Assembly: GCA_017513625.1 (NCBI GenBank)
Contig: JAFXEW010000032.1
Span: 1-55,352 of the forward strand
Direction: 5' to 3'
Length of the DNA stretch: 55,352 nucleotides
DNA from: Lachnospiraceae bacterium
GTDB taxonomy: Bacteria; Bacillota; Clostridia; Lachnospirales; Lachnospiraceae
Positions 7,214 through 16,575 of the stretch are shown here, in pieces (within the stretch, counting starts at the first letter, position 1; every line of letters starts with the position of its first letter). The translations under genes were made by a program, and so were the position numbers. The notes beneath the pieces were generated by a model that worked only from the letters and a program-made list of their open reading frames with translations, did no database searches and was not told the DNA's origin.

Positions 7214-9298
7214 CTACATTAACGCATTGGCATCCAGAATAAGTGCCACTTCACCGTCACCTAAAATAGTTGCGCCACTGATAAACTTCGTCTGCTTGAT
7301 ATATTTACCTAAGGACTTAATAACGATTTCCTGCTGTCCGATTAATTCATCGATTACAAGACCGGCCATCTTATCGCCCTTCTTCACGATTACCACTGCC
7401 ATATTGTCTTCGGGTGCTGTCGTACTTTCCACTTCCAGAATCTCGGATAATCTGATAATAGGAATTACCGTTCCTCTCAGATTAATCACTTCTTCATTCT
7501 GTACCAGTTTAATATCTTCCGGTGCAATATCCTCTATAGTCTGGATGGAACCAAGGGCAATTGCATACTTCTCGCCGCCCACTACTACCATCAGAGCCTG
7601 AATAATTGCAAGTGTCAGAGGAAGTCTGATAGTCCAGGTACTTCCTACTCCTAATTCAGACTTCACTTCCACTTCACCGCTGAGTGATTCTATCTTGGAT
7701 TTAACAACATCCAGTCCCACACCGCGTCCGGATACATCTGTAACCTTCTTTGCAGTAGAAAAGCTGGGAAGGAACAGCAGGTTAATGATTTCCTTATCAG
7801 TCATATTGTCTGCCTGCTCAGGTGTTATAGCACCACGCTCGATTGCTTTGCTCTTAACTGCTTCCACATCGATACCGTTACCGTCATCCCTTACCTCAAT
7901 GATGACATTATTACCATCCTGGTATGCATCCAGGAAAATAGAACCCACCTCAGGCTTACCACGCTTTTTACGTACTTCAGCGGATTCCAAACCATGATCG
8001 GCAGAATTACGTAATAAGTGCATCAGCGGATCACCGATTTCATCTACCACGGTACGGTCAAGTTCTGTTTCCTCACCTGTCATGTACAATTCCATCTTTT
8101 TATTTAAAGTTTTAGATAAGTCACGAACCATTCTGGGGAATTTATTCACTACGCTCTCAATGGGAACCATTCGCACTTTCATAACGGACTCATGCAGATT
8201 GGTAGTTACACTCTCCAGATATTCAATATGTTCTTCCACCCCGGCATTCTGCTCCTGGGTGCTGGCAGCCACTAGTGAATTCTTAGCAATAATCAATTCA
8301 CTTACCAGATTCATCAAAACATCCAACTTTTCAATATCTACACGCACGGTTCTGTTCACCACAGGCTTACCGGGAGTCTGCTTCTTCTCTGCCGCAGGCT
8401 TAGGCGCGGCTTTCTTGTTATTATCGCCGGCCGGAACTGCTGCTGCGCTTTGCGGCTTGGGTGCTTCCGTCTGCATGGAAACTGCTACTGCTTCGTAGCT
8501 CTTGTTCTTTTCCAGTGCAATCGAATCACCGGTTACTTTTGCGATTTCAGATACATTTGCAGCCGCATTCATTACATCTTCAAGGGGCTGCTCTGAAATG
8601 ACTACAAGTGTAAAATCCTTATCAAATTTCTCGTCTTCCACATCCTGGGCACTGGGTACGGAAACAATTATTTCGCCCTTTTCTTCCAAAGCTTTGAATA
8701 CAAGGAATGCTCTTGCAGCCTTCAGTATACAACTGTCCTGTACCACTACATTGATACCGTATACATTTTTACCCATCTTCTGGGCTTCTTTAATAACACG
8801 GATCTGGGTCTCTTCCAGATTAATGGAATTCCACTTTTCTTCTTCGTCTGCGCCTGCTCCGGAAGATGCAGCTTCACCGGTAGGTGCACTTTCCTTTTTA
8901 GGTTGGGGCACACTTCCACCGTTTAAAATCGCATTGAGACGATCTATAATAGCCTGATTATCATTGGTTCCTTCAGATGCTGAGCTCTGAATATTATCAG
9001 TGTACTCCTCCAATGCATCCAGACACTGGAACAATACATCAATCATTTCAGGCATAACTTTCAATTTGCCGTTTCTGACTTCGGAAAAAACATTTTCCAT
9101 ATCATGGGTCAGATTCTTCATCCTTTCATAACCCATGGTTCCGGCCATACCCTTCAGGGAATGCGCCGCACGAAAAATCTCATTAATGGTGTTTTCATTC
9201 TCGGGATCCGACTCCAGAATCAAAATCTGGGTGTTCAAATTCTGCAAATGCTCCTTTGTTTCATCAAGGAAAATCTCAAGATACTGGCTAACGTCCAT
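7214..9298 (-). CDS. cheA: Chemotaxis histidine kinase CheA
   Basis: CheA autophosphorylates and passes phosphate to CheY and CheB. The 694-residue protein has all five domains: HPt with His46 in AAHSLKGMAG; a P2 CheY/CheB-binding domain (about 155-260); an Ala/Pro/Lys-rich linker; P3 dimerisation (about 315-380); the P4 ATP-binding domain with N box MHLLRNSADHGLE, VRDDGNGID and GRGVGLDVVKS; and a C-terminal P5 CheW-like domain. All key residues are present, so it should be active. It follows cheB by 39 bases. Confidence 0.98.
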   Translation of the reverse strand: MDVSQYLEIFLDETKEHLQNLNTQILILESDPENENTINEIFRAAHSLKGMAGTMGYERMKNLTHDMENVFSEVRNGKLKVMPEMIDVLFQCLDALEEYTDNIQSSASEGTNDNQAIIDRLNAILNGGSVPQPKKESAPTGEAASSGAGADEEEKWNSINLEETQIRVIKEAQKMGKNVYGINVVVQDSCILKAARAFLVFKALEEKGEIIVSVPSAQDVEDEKFDKDFTLVVISEQPLEDVMNAAANVSEIAKVTGDSIALEKNKSYEAVAVSMQTEAPKPQSAAAVPAGDNNKKAAPKPAAEKKQTPGKPVVNRTVRVDIEKLDVLMNLVSELIIAKNSLVAASTQEQNAGVEEHIEYLESVTTNLHESVMKVRMVPIESVVNKFPRMVRDLSKTLNKKMELYMTGEETELDRTVVDEIGDPLMHLLRNSADHGLESAEVRKKRGKPEVGSIFLDAYQDGNNVIIEVRDDGNGIDVEAVKSKAIERGAITPEQADNMTDKEIINLLFLPSFSTAKKVTDVSGRGVGLDVVKSKIESLSGEVEVKSELGVGSTWTIRLPLTLAIIQALMVVVGGEKYAIALGSIQTIEDIAPEDIKLVQNEEVINLRGTVIPIIRLSEILEVESTTAPEDNMAVVIVKKGDKMAGLVIDELIGQQEIVIKSLGKYIKQTKFISGATILGDGEVALILDANALM

Positions 9299-9337
9299 TT
9301 TATCCTCCGTCCCGCCACCTTTATCAGTGGCCCAAAA

Positions 9338-10420
9338 TTATTGTACAGCTATACCAACCTGTAAAACAATTTCCTGTGCAAGCTGTTCCAGGGAAATTAC
9401 CTGGTCTGCAAGACCTGCTTCCACAATGCTCTTAGGCATTCCGTATACTACACAACTCTCACGGTCCTGCGCAATCACATGCACCTTTTTACTATCTTTC
9501 AGGTTTCTGATGCCTTCCGTTCCGTCCGCTCCCATACCGGTCATTACCGCGCAGACTACTTTATCAAAAAGGCTGCTTTTCAGGGATTCATACATATAAT
9601 TGGCACAGGGTCTTACGCCTTCTCTGGGCGGTTCATCGGTATACTGCACATAGTATCTGCCCATGGAGGAGGTTCTGATCTTCATATGACGTCCTCCCAT
9701 GGCAATGTACACACAACCCTCTGATAATTCCTGTCCGTCCTGAGCTTCTACCACCTTGATTTTGCAATTGGCATCCAGTCTTTCGGCAAGAGAAGCCGTA
9801 AATCCTTTGGGCATATGCTGCACCACCAATACAGGGGCATCCAATGTGGCAGGCAGACCGGATATAAGCGTCTGAAGGGACTTGGGACCTCCTGTGGAGC
9901 TTGCAATAGCCACCACCTTTTTGCCCGGCACCTTTAAAGGTGTTTTCTGAATCATATCCGCAAGACGGATATTCATTTTCTGTTCAAGGTGCTGTGTTGC
10001 AGCATCCTTAAAGACGGGCATCTTACCGGACGCTACTCCCTCCAGAATCCGTAACAGTTCGGTCCTGAATGTTTCCACTCTGCAGTCCAAAGCATTATCC
10101 GGTTTATGTATGAAATCCAGGGCTCCAAGTTCCAATGCATCCAACGTAGTCTTGGCACCTTCTCTGGTGTCGGTACTGGCCATCATTACCTTTGCAGGAA
10201 TCTTATATTTCTGCAGTTCTTTTAACAATTCCAGACCGTTCATCTTGGGCATGTTTACATCCAAAACCACTGCATCATATTGGTTTCTGCTCAACAAATC
10301 AAAGGCTTCCAGACCATTGGTAGCTCTTGCGACTACACGGAACCTCTCATCACTATCAATTATATCACAGAGCACTCTTCTCATAAGTGCAGAATCATCT
10401 ACAACCAGAATTTTTTTCAT
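9338..10420 (-). CDS. cheB: Chemotaxis methylesterase/deamidase CheB
   Basis: CheB removes methyl groups from receptor glutamates when phosphorylated. The 360-residue protein has an N-terminal receiver domain (phosphoacceptor Asp54 in VVLDVNMP, acidic pair at 8-9) and a C-terminal methylesterase domain with the catalytic triad region: Ser in AIASSTGGPKSL, His in VVQHMPKGFTA, and Asp in VMTGMGADGTEG. Its partner CheR is not in the window, so it must lie elsewhere. An about 73-base gap separates it from the PilZ gene, and a weak promoter-like sequence lies in that gap. Confidence 0.97.
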   Translation of the reverse strand: MKKILVVDDSALMRRVLCDIIDSDERFRVVARATNGLEAFDLLSRNQYDAVVLDVNMPKMNGLELLKELQKYKIPAKVMMASTDTREGAKTTLDALELGALDFIHKPDNALDCRVETFRTELLRILEGVASGKMPVFKDAATQHLEQKMNIRLADMIQKTPLKVPGKKVVAIASSTGGPKSLQTLISGLPATLDAPVLVVQHMPKGFTASLAERLDANCKIKVVEAQDGQELSEGCVYIAMGGRHMKIRTSSMGRYYVQYTDEPPREGVRPCANYMYESLKSSLFDKVVCAVMTGMGADGTEGIRNLKDSKKVHVIAQDRESCVVYGMPKSIVEAGLADQVISLEQLAQEIVLQVGIAVQ

Positions 10421-10453
10421 ATTTTACCTCTATTCTTGTGTATAATCTGAAAA

Positions 10454-10483
10454 TTTATACAACAAATCATCACAAAACAACAA
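10454..10483 (-). promoter_or_regulatory. Possible internal promoter before cheB
   Basis: In the AT-rich gap between the PilZ gene and cheB, the minus strand has TTGTTG, an 18-base spacer and TATAAA. It is only a moderate match to sigma-A promoters. If real it would boost the che genes and fliA in the distal half of the cluster. Confidence 0.3.
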
Positions 10484-10493
10484 AAGTCATTTT

Positions 10494-11216
10494 TTAATCA
10501 ATTTTTCGACTTTTTCTTTCTTCTTCAAAAATGAATTTAATGATATCTTCACGAGCCCTGGCTTCAATATTACGGAATTGAACGCGATGCTCGCACAATT
10601 CAGGTCTGTTATCCAACCTTCCCGAACTCAATATCTCACCGACCACTTCCAGTTCCTTAATGCGCTCAGAAATCTTTAATCTAAATGTACAATAAATCAG
10701 ACTGCCTACTGCAAACGTCTCCGAAGACATGAAACGAAGTCCGCCTCCACTGATATCAACGATCACTGCCGGTATCGTAAGAAGGTCTTCTTTAAACTCC
10801 GGTCTTTGATTATTTGTAACACTCTTCTCTTCCTCTTCATCCAAGTTACGCACCTGCATTTCAAATGCACAGGAATATCTGTAATATTCACGGCGCTGAT
10901 ACTTACGCAAATTCGTTTCAAACTCCAGGCGAATCAACACCAGCTTATTATCCCTGTACCTGTCAATTACCTTTGCTACACACTGATACAAACCGGTCTT
11001 ATTATAAAATACCAGTTCGTATTTGGCTCCAAGCGAAAGCAACACCGGCTTATTCTGTTCCATGGGCATTAATATCTCCACTGTGTCATTGGACAAAATT
11101 TCCTGCAGACTGCTGATATAATATTTACTTTTCTCACCTTTAATCTTCTGTTCCAGGGGTTGTATTTCCACCTTATCCCCTTCGGTCAGAAAATTGGATA
11201 ACATCTGTCCCGTCAT
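10494..11216 (-). CDS. PilZ-domain flagellar brake protein (YcgR-like)
   Basis: A c-di-GMP receptor expected to act at the flagellar motor. The 240-residue protein has an N-terminal YcgR-type domain (about 1-105) and a C-terminal PilZ domain carrying both ligand motifs: the arginine motif in KYQRREYYRYSC (RxxxR) and DISGGGLRF (D-x-S-x-x-G). Both are intact, so c-di-GMP binding is likely. In E. coli YcgR and B. subtilis DgrA (YpfA), such proteins slow the motor when c-di-GMP is high. Here the gene is embedded between flhG and cheB, which ties its expression to motility genes. Its start has GAGGA 6 bases upstream. Confidence 0.9.
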   Translation of the reverse strand: MTGQMLSNFLTEGDKVEIQPLEQKIKGEKSKYYISSLQEILSNDTVEILMPMEQNKPVLLSLGAKYELVFYNKTGLYQCVAKVIDRYRDNKLVLIRLEFETNLRKYQRREYYRYSCAFEMQVRNLDEEEEKSVTNNQRPEFKEDLLTIPAVIVDISGGGLRFMSSETFAVGSLIYCTFRLKISERIKELEVVGEILSSGRLDNRPELCEHRVQFRNIEARAREDIIKFIFEEERKSRKID

Positions 11217-11242
11217 ATAGGGTCCTCATTTCTTTTATATCT

Positions 11243-12112
11243 CTACCTGCCGTTTATCATATGTGAAAAAAAGGCTGCCATTCCACGCTTCGGTTGCTTT
11301 TCTGTTTCTTCCCTGCCTAAAAGCTTTCCTGCTATTTCTTCATATGCCCTGCTGGACTTTGCCTCCGGATGCTGCATAGACACCGGTACCTGTTGCATTA
11401 CAGCCCTGCTTAACTGAATATCCTGGGGCACACTGCCCAGGAAAGTCATGGGTATCTTAAGATAGCGGGACACTACGGCATTCAGCTTGTTATACAGCAT
11501 CTGCCCGCTTTCCTCTTTTTCTACTCTGTTGGCAATCATTTTCACCTTGGTAGTAGCTTCGTTAAAACGCGGGTGTCTGTATAACGCCTTCAAAAGAGAG
11601 TATGAATCCGTAATGGATGTGGGCTCCGGCGTGGTTACCAGCAAAATTTCTCCGCTGGCCACCAGAAATTCCAATACTGCCTCAGCAATACCGGCTCCCG
11701 TATCCACAATAATTATATCAGCCAGTGCGTCCAATTCTGCAAGATTCTGTATAATATATCCCAGATAATCCCTACCCAGATTAGCCATGCCGGCTATACC
11801 TGAGCCTCCGGATATAAATCCCACATCCATGGGTCCCCAGGTAATAATCTCTTTTATATTTTTTCCCTGATAAATTAAATCACATAAATTAAACTTAGGT
11901 ACTGCGCCAAACATAATCTCTATATTGGCCAGACCGAAATCTGCATCCAGAATAATCACCCGCTTGCCCATTTTTTTGAATTGTATGGCAAGATTGATGG
12001 CAGTATTAGATTTGCCCACACCGCCTTTACCGCTGGTGACCGTAATCACTCTGGCAAGCGGCCGGGTCTGCCTGTTTGCTTTAATAATTCTTAACTGTTG
12101 TGCCTGGTCCAT
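11243..12112 (-). CDS. flhG: Flagellar number and placement ATPase FlhG
   Basis: FlhG (YlxH, FleN) is a MinD/ParA-type ATPase that works with FlhF to control the number and place of flagella and, in Bacillus, feeds FliM-FliY into the C ring. The 289-residue protein has a deviant Walker A TSGKGGVGKSNTA (about 26-38), switch region LDADFGLANIEIMFG, and VDTGAGI. A basic N-terminal segment (first 20 residues) resembles the part that stimulates the FlhF GTPase. It follows flhF by 17 bases. Confidence 0.95.
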   Translation of the reverse strand: MDQAQQLRIIKANRQTRPLARVITVTSGKGGVGKSNTAINLAIQFKKMGKRVIILDADFGLANIEIMFGAVPKFNLCDLIYQGKNIKEIITWGPMDVGFISGGSGIAGMANLGRDYLGYIIQNLAELDALADIIIVDTGAGIAEAVLEFLVASGEILLVTTPEPTSITDSYSLLKALYRHPRFNEATTKVKMIANRVEKEESGQMLYNKLNAVVSRYLKIPMTFLGSVPQDIQLSRAVMQQVPVSMQHPEAKSSRAYEEIAGKLLGREETEKQPKRGMAAFFSHMINGR

Positions 12113-12129
12113 ACTACTGTTGCCCTTCC

Positions 12130-13395
12130 TTACTCATGGGTCTGTTTACCGCCCAATAGCAATTTCACCGTCTTTTGTGCATCAAACTGCTCAATGTCGT
12201 CCGGAACATTCTGTCCGTTTGTAACAAAGGCAATAGGAGACTCACAGAATAATTTTACATTCAGTAAATTGCCAAATGTAGTAGTTTCATCCAGCTTGGT
12301 AAAAATCAGCTGGAATTTGGTTAATTCACTGTATCGTTTTACTATATTTAACAAATCCCTATATTTTGTGGTTGCACTAAGTACCAGGAACGCCTGATAA
12401 TCACCGAATTCTTTTACGGTTTCCAGTAATTCCCTGGTATTATCCATCTGTTCTCCGTTCTGATGGGAATGACCCGTTGTATCCACAAATATATAATCAA
12501 AATCCTTAAAATCCGCAATTGCGTTTTTTAGTTCCTCTCCGGAGTATATAATCCTGAAGGGTACTTCCATAATATTAGCATAGGTACGTAACTGCTCCGT
12601 CGCAGCAATACGATAGGTATCCGCCGTAAGCAGCGCCACCTTTTTCTTTTGTTCTATGGAAAAAGTACTGGCAATCTTAGCTATGGTGGTAGTCTTGCCC
12701 ACACCGGTTGGCCCCACAAAAAGTACCACTGAAGCCCCCTCACCTGAGGGTCTTATTCCCTCTGCCTTACCAAACTTCAGTATCATCTTCTGATATACAT
12801 TAGCTAAAATGGCATCAATTGGAAGGTTTGGATTTTTGGTTTTTTCCACATCTTCCAAAATAGCATTGGCATACTTTTCATCCACCTCATTATCCAGCAT
12901 GGTATTATATATCAGACGTATAAACTTCTGCTGTTCTTCTGCTGCTTTATCCCGTTCTCCGTTATCGCCTGTTTTTTCTTTTTTATCGGCTTTCTCAGTT
13001 AAAGCACCTTCCTCAACCGGCCTTTTTTCCTTTACCTCATCCGTAGCGGACTGCTCCGCCCCCTGCATCTGGGTCTGCAAAAATGTCTGAAGACTATCCA
13101 GCTTCTTTTCAATATTCTGGGAGCTCTCCAAAACAGGTTTCATCATAGAACTGTGTTCAGCCGGTTCATCGCTTCGGGGACGGATCGTTTCTCCCGTGCC
13201 GGTCGCAGACCTCACCATTTCCCTTTCTGATTCAAGCGCTGCGGTCACTTCCATATATTTCCCGGTCCAAAGCATACGAAGGCCCTTGGGGCGCACTTCC
13301 TTTACATTCATGATAACCAGGCTCTCGCCCAGTTCCTTTTTTGCAGCTTCTATAGCTTCCTCTTCTGTTTTTCCCTGAAACTTCTTAATAATCAT
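12130..13395 (-). CDS. flhF: Flagellar SRP-like GTPase FlhF
   Basis: FlhF is the third SRP-family GTPase, related to Ffh and FtsY, and sets where flagella assemble. The 421-residue protein has a basic N-terminal domain, a low-complexity charged linker (about 60-150), and an NG domain with G1 VLFVGPTGVGKTTTIAKIA, DTYRIAATEQLRTYA, DTTGHSHQ and FTKLDETTTFG. The ATG overlaps the flhA stop codon by one base (TAATG), so the two are translationally coupled. Length is normal for Firmicutes. Confidence 0.96.
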   Translation of the reverse strand: MIIKKFQGKTEEEAIEAAKKELGESLVIMNVKEVRPKGLRMLWTGKYMEVTAALESEREMVRSATGTGETIRPRSDEPAEHSSMMKPVLESSQNIEKKLDSLQTFLQTQMQGAEQSATDEVKEKRPVEEGALTEKADKKEKTGDNGERDKAAEEQQKFIRLIYNTMLDNEVDEKYANAILEDVEKTKNPNLPIDAILANVYQKMILKFGKAEGIRPSGEGASVVLFVGPTGVGKTTTIAKIASTFSIEQKKKVALLTADTYRIAATEQLRTYANIMEVPFRIIYSGEELKNAIADFKDFDYIFVDTTGHSHQNGEQMDNTRELLETVKEFGDYQAFLVLSATTKYRDLLNIVKRYSELTKFQLIFTKLDETTTFGNLLNVKLFCESPIAFVTNGQNVPDDIEQFDAQKTVKLLLGGKQTHE

Positions 13396-15434
13396 TAAGC
13401 TGTCACCATCCCTACTGACTGTAATTCCACATTGGACTCTATTTCATTATAGGACACCACCACCAGGTCCTTATAATAATCCTCTACCATTCTCTTAAAA
13501 TACATTCTGACAATGGGGGACGTAATGATAATCGGCATCTTACCCATGTTTTCCAACTTTTGCACTTCCCGTCCCAAAGCATCCACAATAAGTCTGGCTC
13601 TGGCCGGATCCAGATTGATAAATGCTCCTGTCTCGGTCTGTTTCACCCCTGCCATAATCTCCTGCTCGATTTTCGGATCAAGAGTCACCACACTGGTAGT
13701 ATCATGGGCAGGAAAATATTTTGTGGAAATAGCCCTTTTCAGGCTCTGCCTTACATATTCGGTAAGGATATCCGTATCCCTTGTGGTAGGAGCATAGTCT
13801 GCAAGAGTTTCCATAATCGTAAGTAAATCCCTGATGGAAATACCTTCTTTTAACAGATTCTGCAAAACTTTCTGTATCTCACCAAGTCCAAGCAGCTTGG
13901 GTACCAGTTCTTCCACCAGGGAAGGATTGGTCTCTTTCATATTGTTGATAAGGTTCTGTACATCCTGCCTTGTAAGCATCTCTGATATATAATTTCTGAT
14001 AATCTCTGTCAAATGGGTCGCAATAATGGACGGAGGATCAACAACCGTATACCCCAAACTCTCCGCACGTTCTCTCTGGCCTTCCGTAATCCATGTAGCC
14101 GGCAGATGGAATGAGGGTTCAAAGGTAGGAATACCTGTTATCTCTTCTTCTACATAACCGGGATTCATAGCCATATAATGGTCAAAAAGAATCTCTCCCT
14201 CAGATACCTGGATACCTTTAATCTTTATAATGTACTGATTGGGATTTAACTGAATATTATCCCTTAAACGGATAATGGGAACTACAGTACCCAGTTCCAA
14301 AGCAATCTGTCTTCGGATCATTACTACACGGTCTAACAGGTCGCCGCCCTGGTTGACATCTGCCAGAGGAATAATACCGTAACCGAATTCCAATTCAATA
14401 GGATCCACCTGCAACAGACTGTTCACGTTTTCAGGCTGTCTGATTTCTTCCGCCGCAGCCTCTTCACTGTCTATCTCACTTGCTATATTGGCAGTTTCAA
14501 TGGTGCCAGCTATACTTCTGCCTACAATCACAAATATAACACCCATACCTACAAACAATATGGTATTTAACTCAGTCAAAAATCCCAGCATGGCCAGCAT
14601 GCCGCCTACCAGATACAACACCTTGGGAATACCAAAGAGCTGACTGATTAAAGTAGAACCAAAATCTGCATCCTTACTTCCTTTAGTTACCAGAATACCG
14701 GTAGCCAATGATATTAACAGGGAAGGAATCTGGCTTACCAGACCGTCACCGATGGTTAATATGGTATACTTGTCCACTGCCGCACCGATATCAAGTCCCT
14801 GTCTGGTCACACCCATGATGATACCGCCTACGATATTAATGCCGGTAATCAAAAGCCCTGCCGTAGCATCTCCTTTTACGTACTTTACCGCACCATCCAT
14901 AGAACCAAAGAAAGTAGCTTCTTCCTGAATTTTTTCACGTCTTCTTTTTGCTTCTGCGTCTGTTATGGCACCGGTATTTAAGTCCGCATCAATTGCCATC
15001 TGTTTACCGGGCATTGCATCCAATGTAAAACGCGCCGTTACTTCGGAAACACGTTCGGAACCTTTATTGATAACCATAAACTGGATTAATATCAGAATCA
15101 GGAATACAATGATACCGATTACCAGATCGCCTCCGCCTACGAATTCACCGAAGGTAGCAACTACATTTCCCGCATCACCATTTTTTAGAATCAATTTGGT
15201 GGAGGAAACGTTCAATGCAATTCGGAAAATAGTGGTAAACAGTAATATGGTAGGGAAGAAGGACATATCCAATACTTCCTTACTAAACATGGTACCAAAT
15301 ACAATAACAAGTGCCACTGAGATATTAATCGCTAAAAGTATATCCAGTAACGCAGCGGGAATGGGAACAATCAACATCAAAACTGCAGCCATGAGATACA
15401 TCGCCACACCCAAATCTGCTTTTTTCATTTTCAT
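13395..15434 (-). CDS. flhA: Flagellar type III export gate protein FlhA
   Basis: FlhA forms the nonameric ring of the flagellar export gate and docks chaperone-substrate complexes. The 679-residue protein has about eight N-terminal membrane helices (about 1-330), the FHIPEP-family cytoplasmic loop with RFTLDAMPGKQMAIDADLN, and a large soluble C-terminal domain. The conserved Asp near ADLN is in place. The ATG at 15434 has a GGGAAGTGAG ribosome binding site. It follows flhB by 31 bases. Confidence 0.97.
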   Translation of the reverse strand: MKMKKADLGVAMYLMAAVLMLIVPIPAALLDILLAINISVALVIVFGTMFSKEVLDMSFFPTILLFTTIFRIALNVSSTKLILKNGDAGNVVATFGEFVGGGDLVIGIIVFLILILIQFMVINKGSERVSEVTARFTLDAMPGKQMAIDADLNTGAITDAEAKRRREKIQEEATFFGSMDGAVKYVKGDATAGLLITGINIVGGIIMGVTRQGLDIGAAVDKYTILTIGDGLVSQIPSLLISLATGILVTKGSKDADFGSTLISQLFGIPKVLYLVGGMLAMLGFLTELNTILFVGMGVIFVIVGRSIAGTIETANIASEIDSEEAAAEEIRQPENVNSLLQVDPIELEFGYGIIPLADVNQGGDLLDRVVMIRRQIALELGTVVPIIRLRDNIQLNPNQYIIKIKGIQVSEGEILFDHYMAMNPGYVEEEITGIPTFEPSFHLPATWITEGQRERAESLGYTVVDPPSIIATHLTEIIRNYISEMLTRQDVQNLINNMKETNPSLVEELVPKLLGLGEIQKVLQNLLKEGISIRDLLTIMETLADYAPTTRDTDILTEYVRQSLKRAISTKYFPAHDTTSVVTLDPKIEQEIMAGVKQTETGAFINLDPARARLIVDALGREVQKLENMGKMPIIITSPIVRMYFKRMVEDYYKDLVVVSYNEIESNVELQSVGMVTA

Positions 15435-15465
15435 GTTCTCACTTCCCTTCTGCTAAAATTTATGT

Positions 15466-16575
15466 CTATACCCTGCCCTGCATATGATATACAAAAGCAA
15501 GAACCTCTGCCACCGCCTGATAAAGCTCCGGCGGTACAGCCTGTCCCACTTCCACATTTGCGTACAGCATACGGGCAAGGGGTTTGTTTTCTACAATCTC
15601 AATATTATTGTCTTTGGCAACTTCTTTAATCTTGGCTGCCAGATAATCAGCGCCCTTGGCAAGCACTAAAGGGGCATCTGCCACTTCAGGGTCATATTTT
15701 ACCGCCACCGCATAATGGGTAGGGTTTGTGATAACCACATCTGCCTGGGGAAGGTTCTGCATCATACGTCTCTGGGATACCTCACGCATTCTTTGACGAA
15801 TTTTACCTTTTATCTGCGGGTCTCCTTCCTGCTGCTTATACTCTTCCTTGACTTCCTGTTTGGTCATCATCATATCTTTATGGAACTTTCTTCTCTGGTA
15901 TATGAGGTCTGCCAAGGCTACAATCATAAAAACTGCCGAAATCTGAATACCCAGATCCGTAATCACATCCGCCATCAACTGAAGCCCTTCCAACAGTGAC
16001 AGCTCATACATATTTTCCAGATAATACAATTTATCTTTCAGATTGGAATAACAGATATATCCGATTACAAAAAGCTTTGCAATGGATTTAATCAATTCCA
16101 CCAGTGAATTAACTGAAATAATACGTTTAAACCCGGAAACGGGATTTAATCTGTTAAGCTTGGGCTTTAAAAGTTTCCCTGTGGGTTGCCATTTCACCTG
16201 CGCCACATCGCAGATAAATGCAATCACCATACCAATCAGTAACATGGGGGCCATAATTACCAGACATTTCAAAATCATATTTTGAAATATAATCCTTGTA
16301 TCATTCACCGGCATAAATCCGTGCCAGAAAGTCACCACATCCGGAATCCGGTTGTAAATATCCGTAAATGCCTCCAGAAACTGGCTGCCCATCCTGCCCA
16401 CCCAGACCTTCAATATCAGGAAAAAAGCAATAAGTCCCACTCCGGTGGCAATCTCCTTACTTTTGGCAACCTGACCTTCTTTTCTGGCATCTGAAAGCTT
16501 TTTGGCTGTAGGCTCTTCTGTTTTTTCACCTCCGGGTCCGTCTGCGAAGAACTGGAGATTATATTTCAAAGTCAT
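15466..16575 (-). CDS. flhB: Flagellar export switch protein FlhB
   Basis: FlhB switches export from rod and hook to filament substrates after self-cleavage. The 369-residue protein has an N-terminal EEPTAKKLSDARKEGQ motif, four membrane helices, and the self-cleaving NPTH in VVITNPTHYAVAVKY (about residue 285). The cleavage site is intact. Its ATG overlaps the fliR stop codon (ATGA), so translation is coupled. Confidence 0.97.
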   Translation of the reverse strand: MTLKYNLQFFADGPGGEKTEEPTAKKLSDARKEGQVAKSKEIATGVGLIAFFLILKVWVGRMGSQFLEAFTDIYNRIPDVVTFWHGFMPVNDTRIIFQNMILKCLVIMAPMLLIGMVIAFICDVAQVKWQPTGKLLKPKLNRLNPVSGFKRIISVNSLVELIKSIAKLFVIGYICYSNLKDKLYYLENMYELSLLEGLQLMADVITDLGIQISAVFMIVALADLIYQRRKFHKDMMMTKQEVKEEYKQQEGDPQIKGKIRQRMREVSQRRMMQNLPQADVVITNPTHYAVAVKYDPEVADAPLVLAKGADYLAAKIKEVAKDNNIEIVENKPLARMLYANVEVGQAVPPELYQAVAEVLAFVYHMQGRV

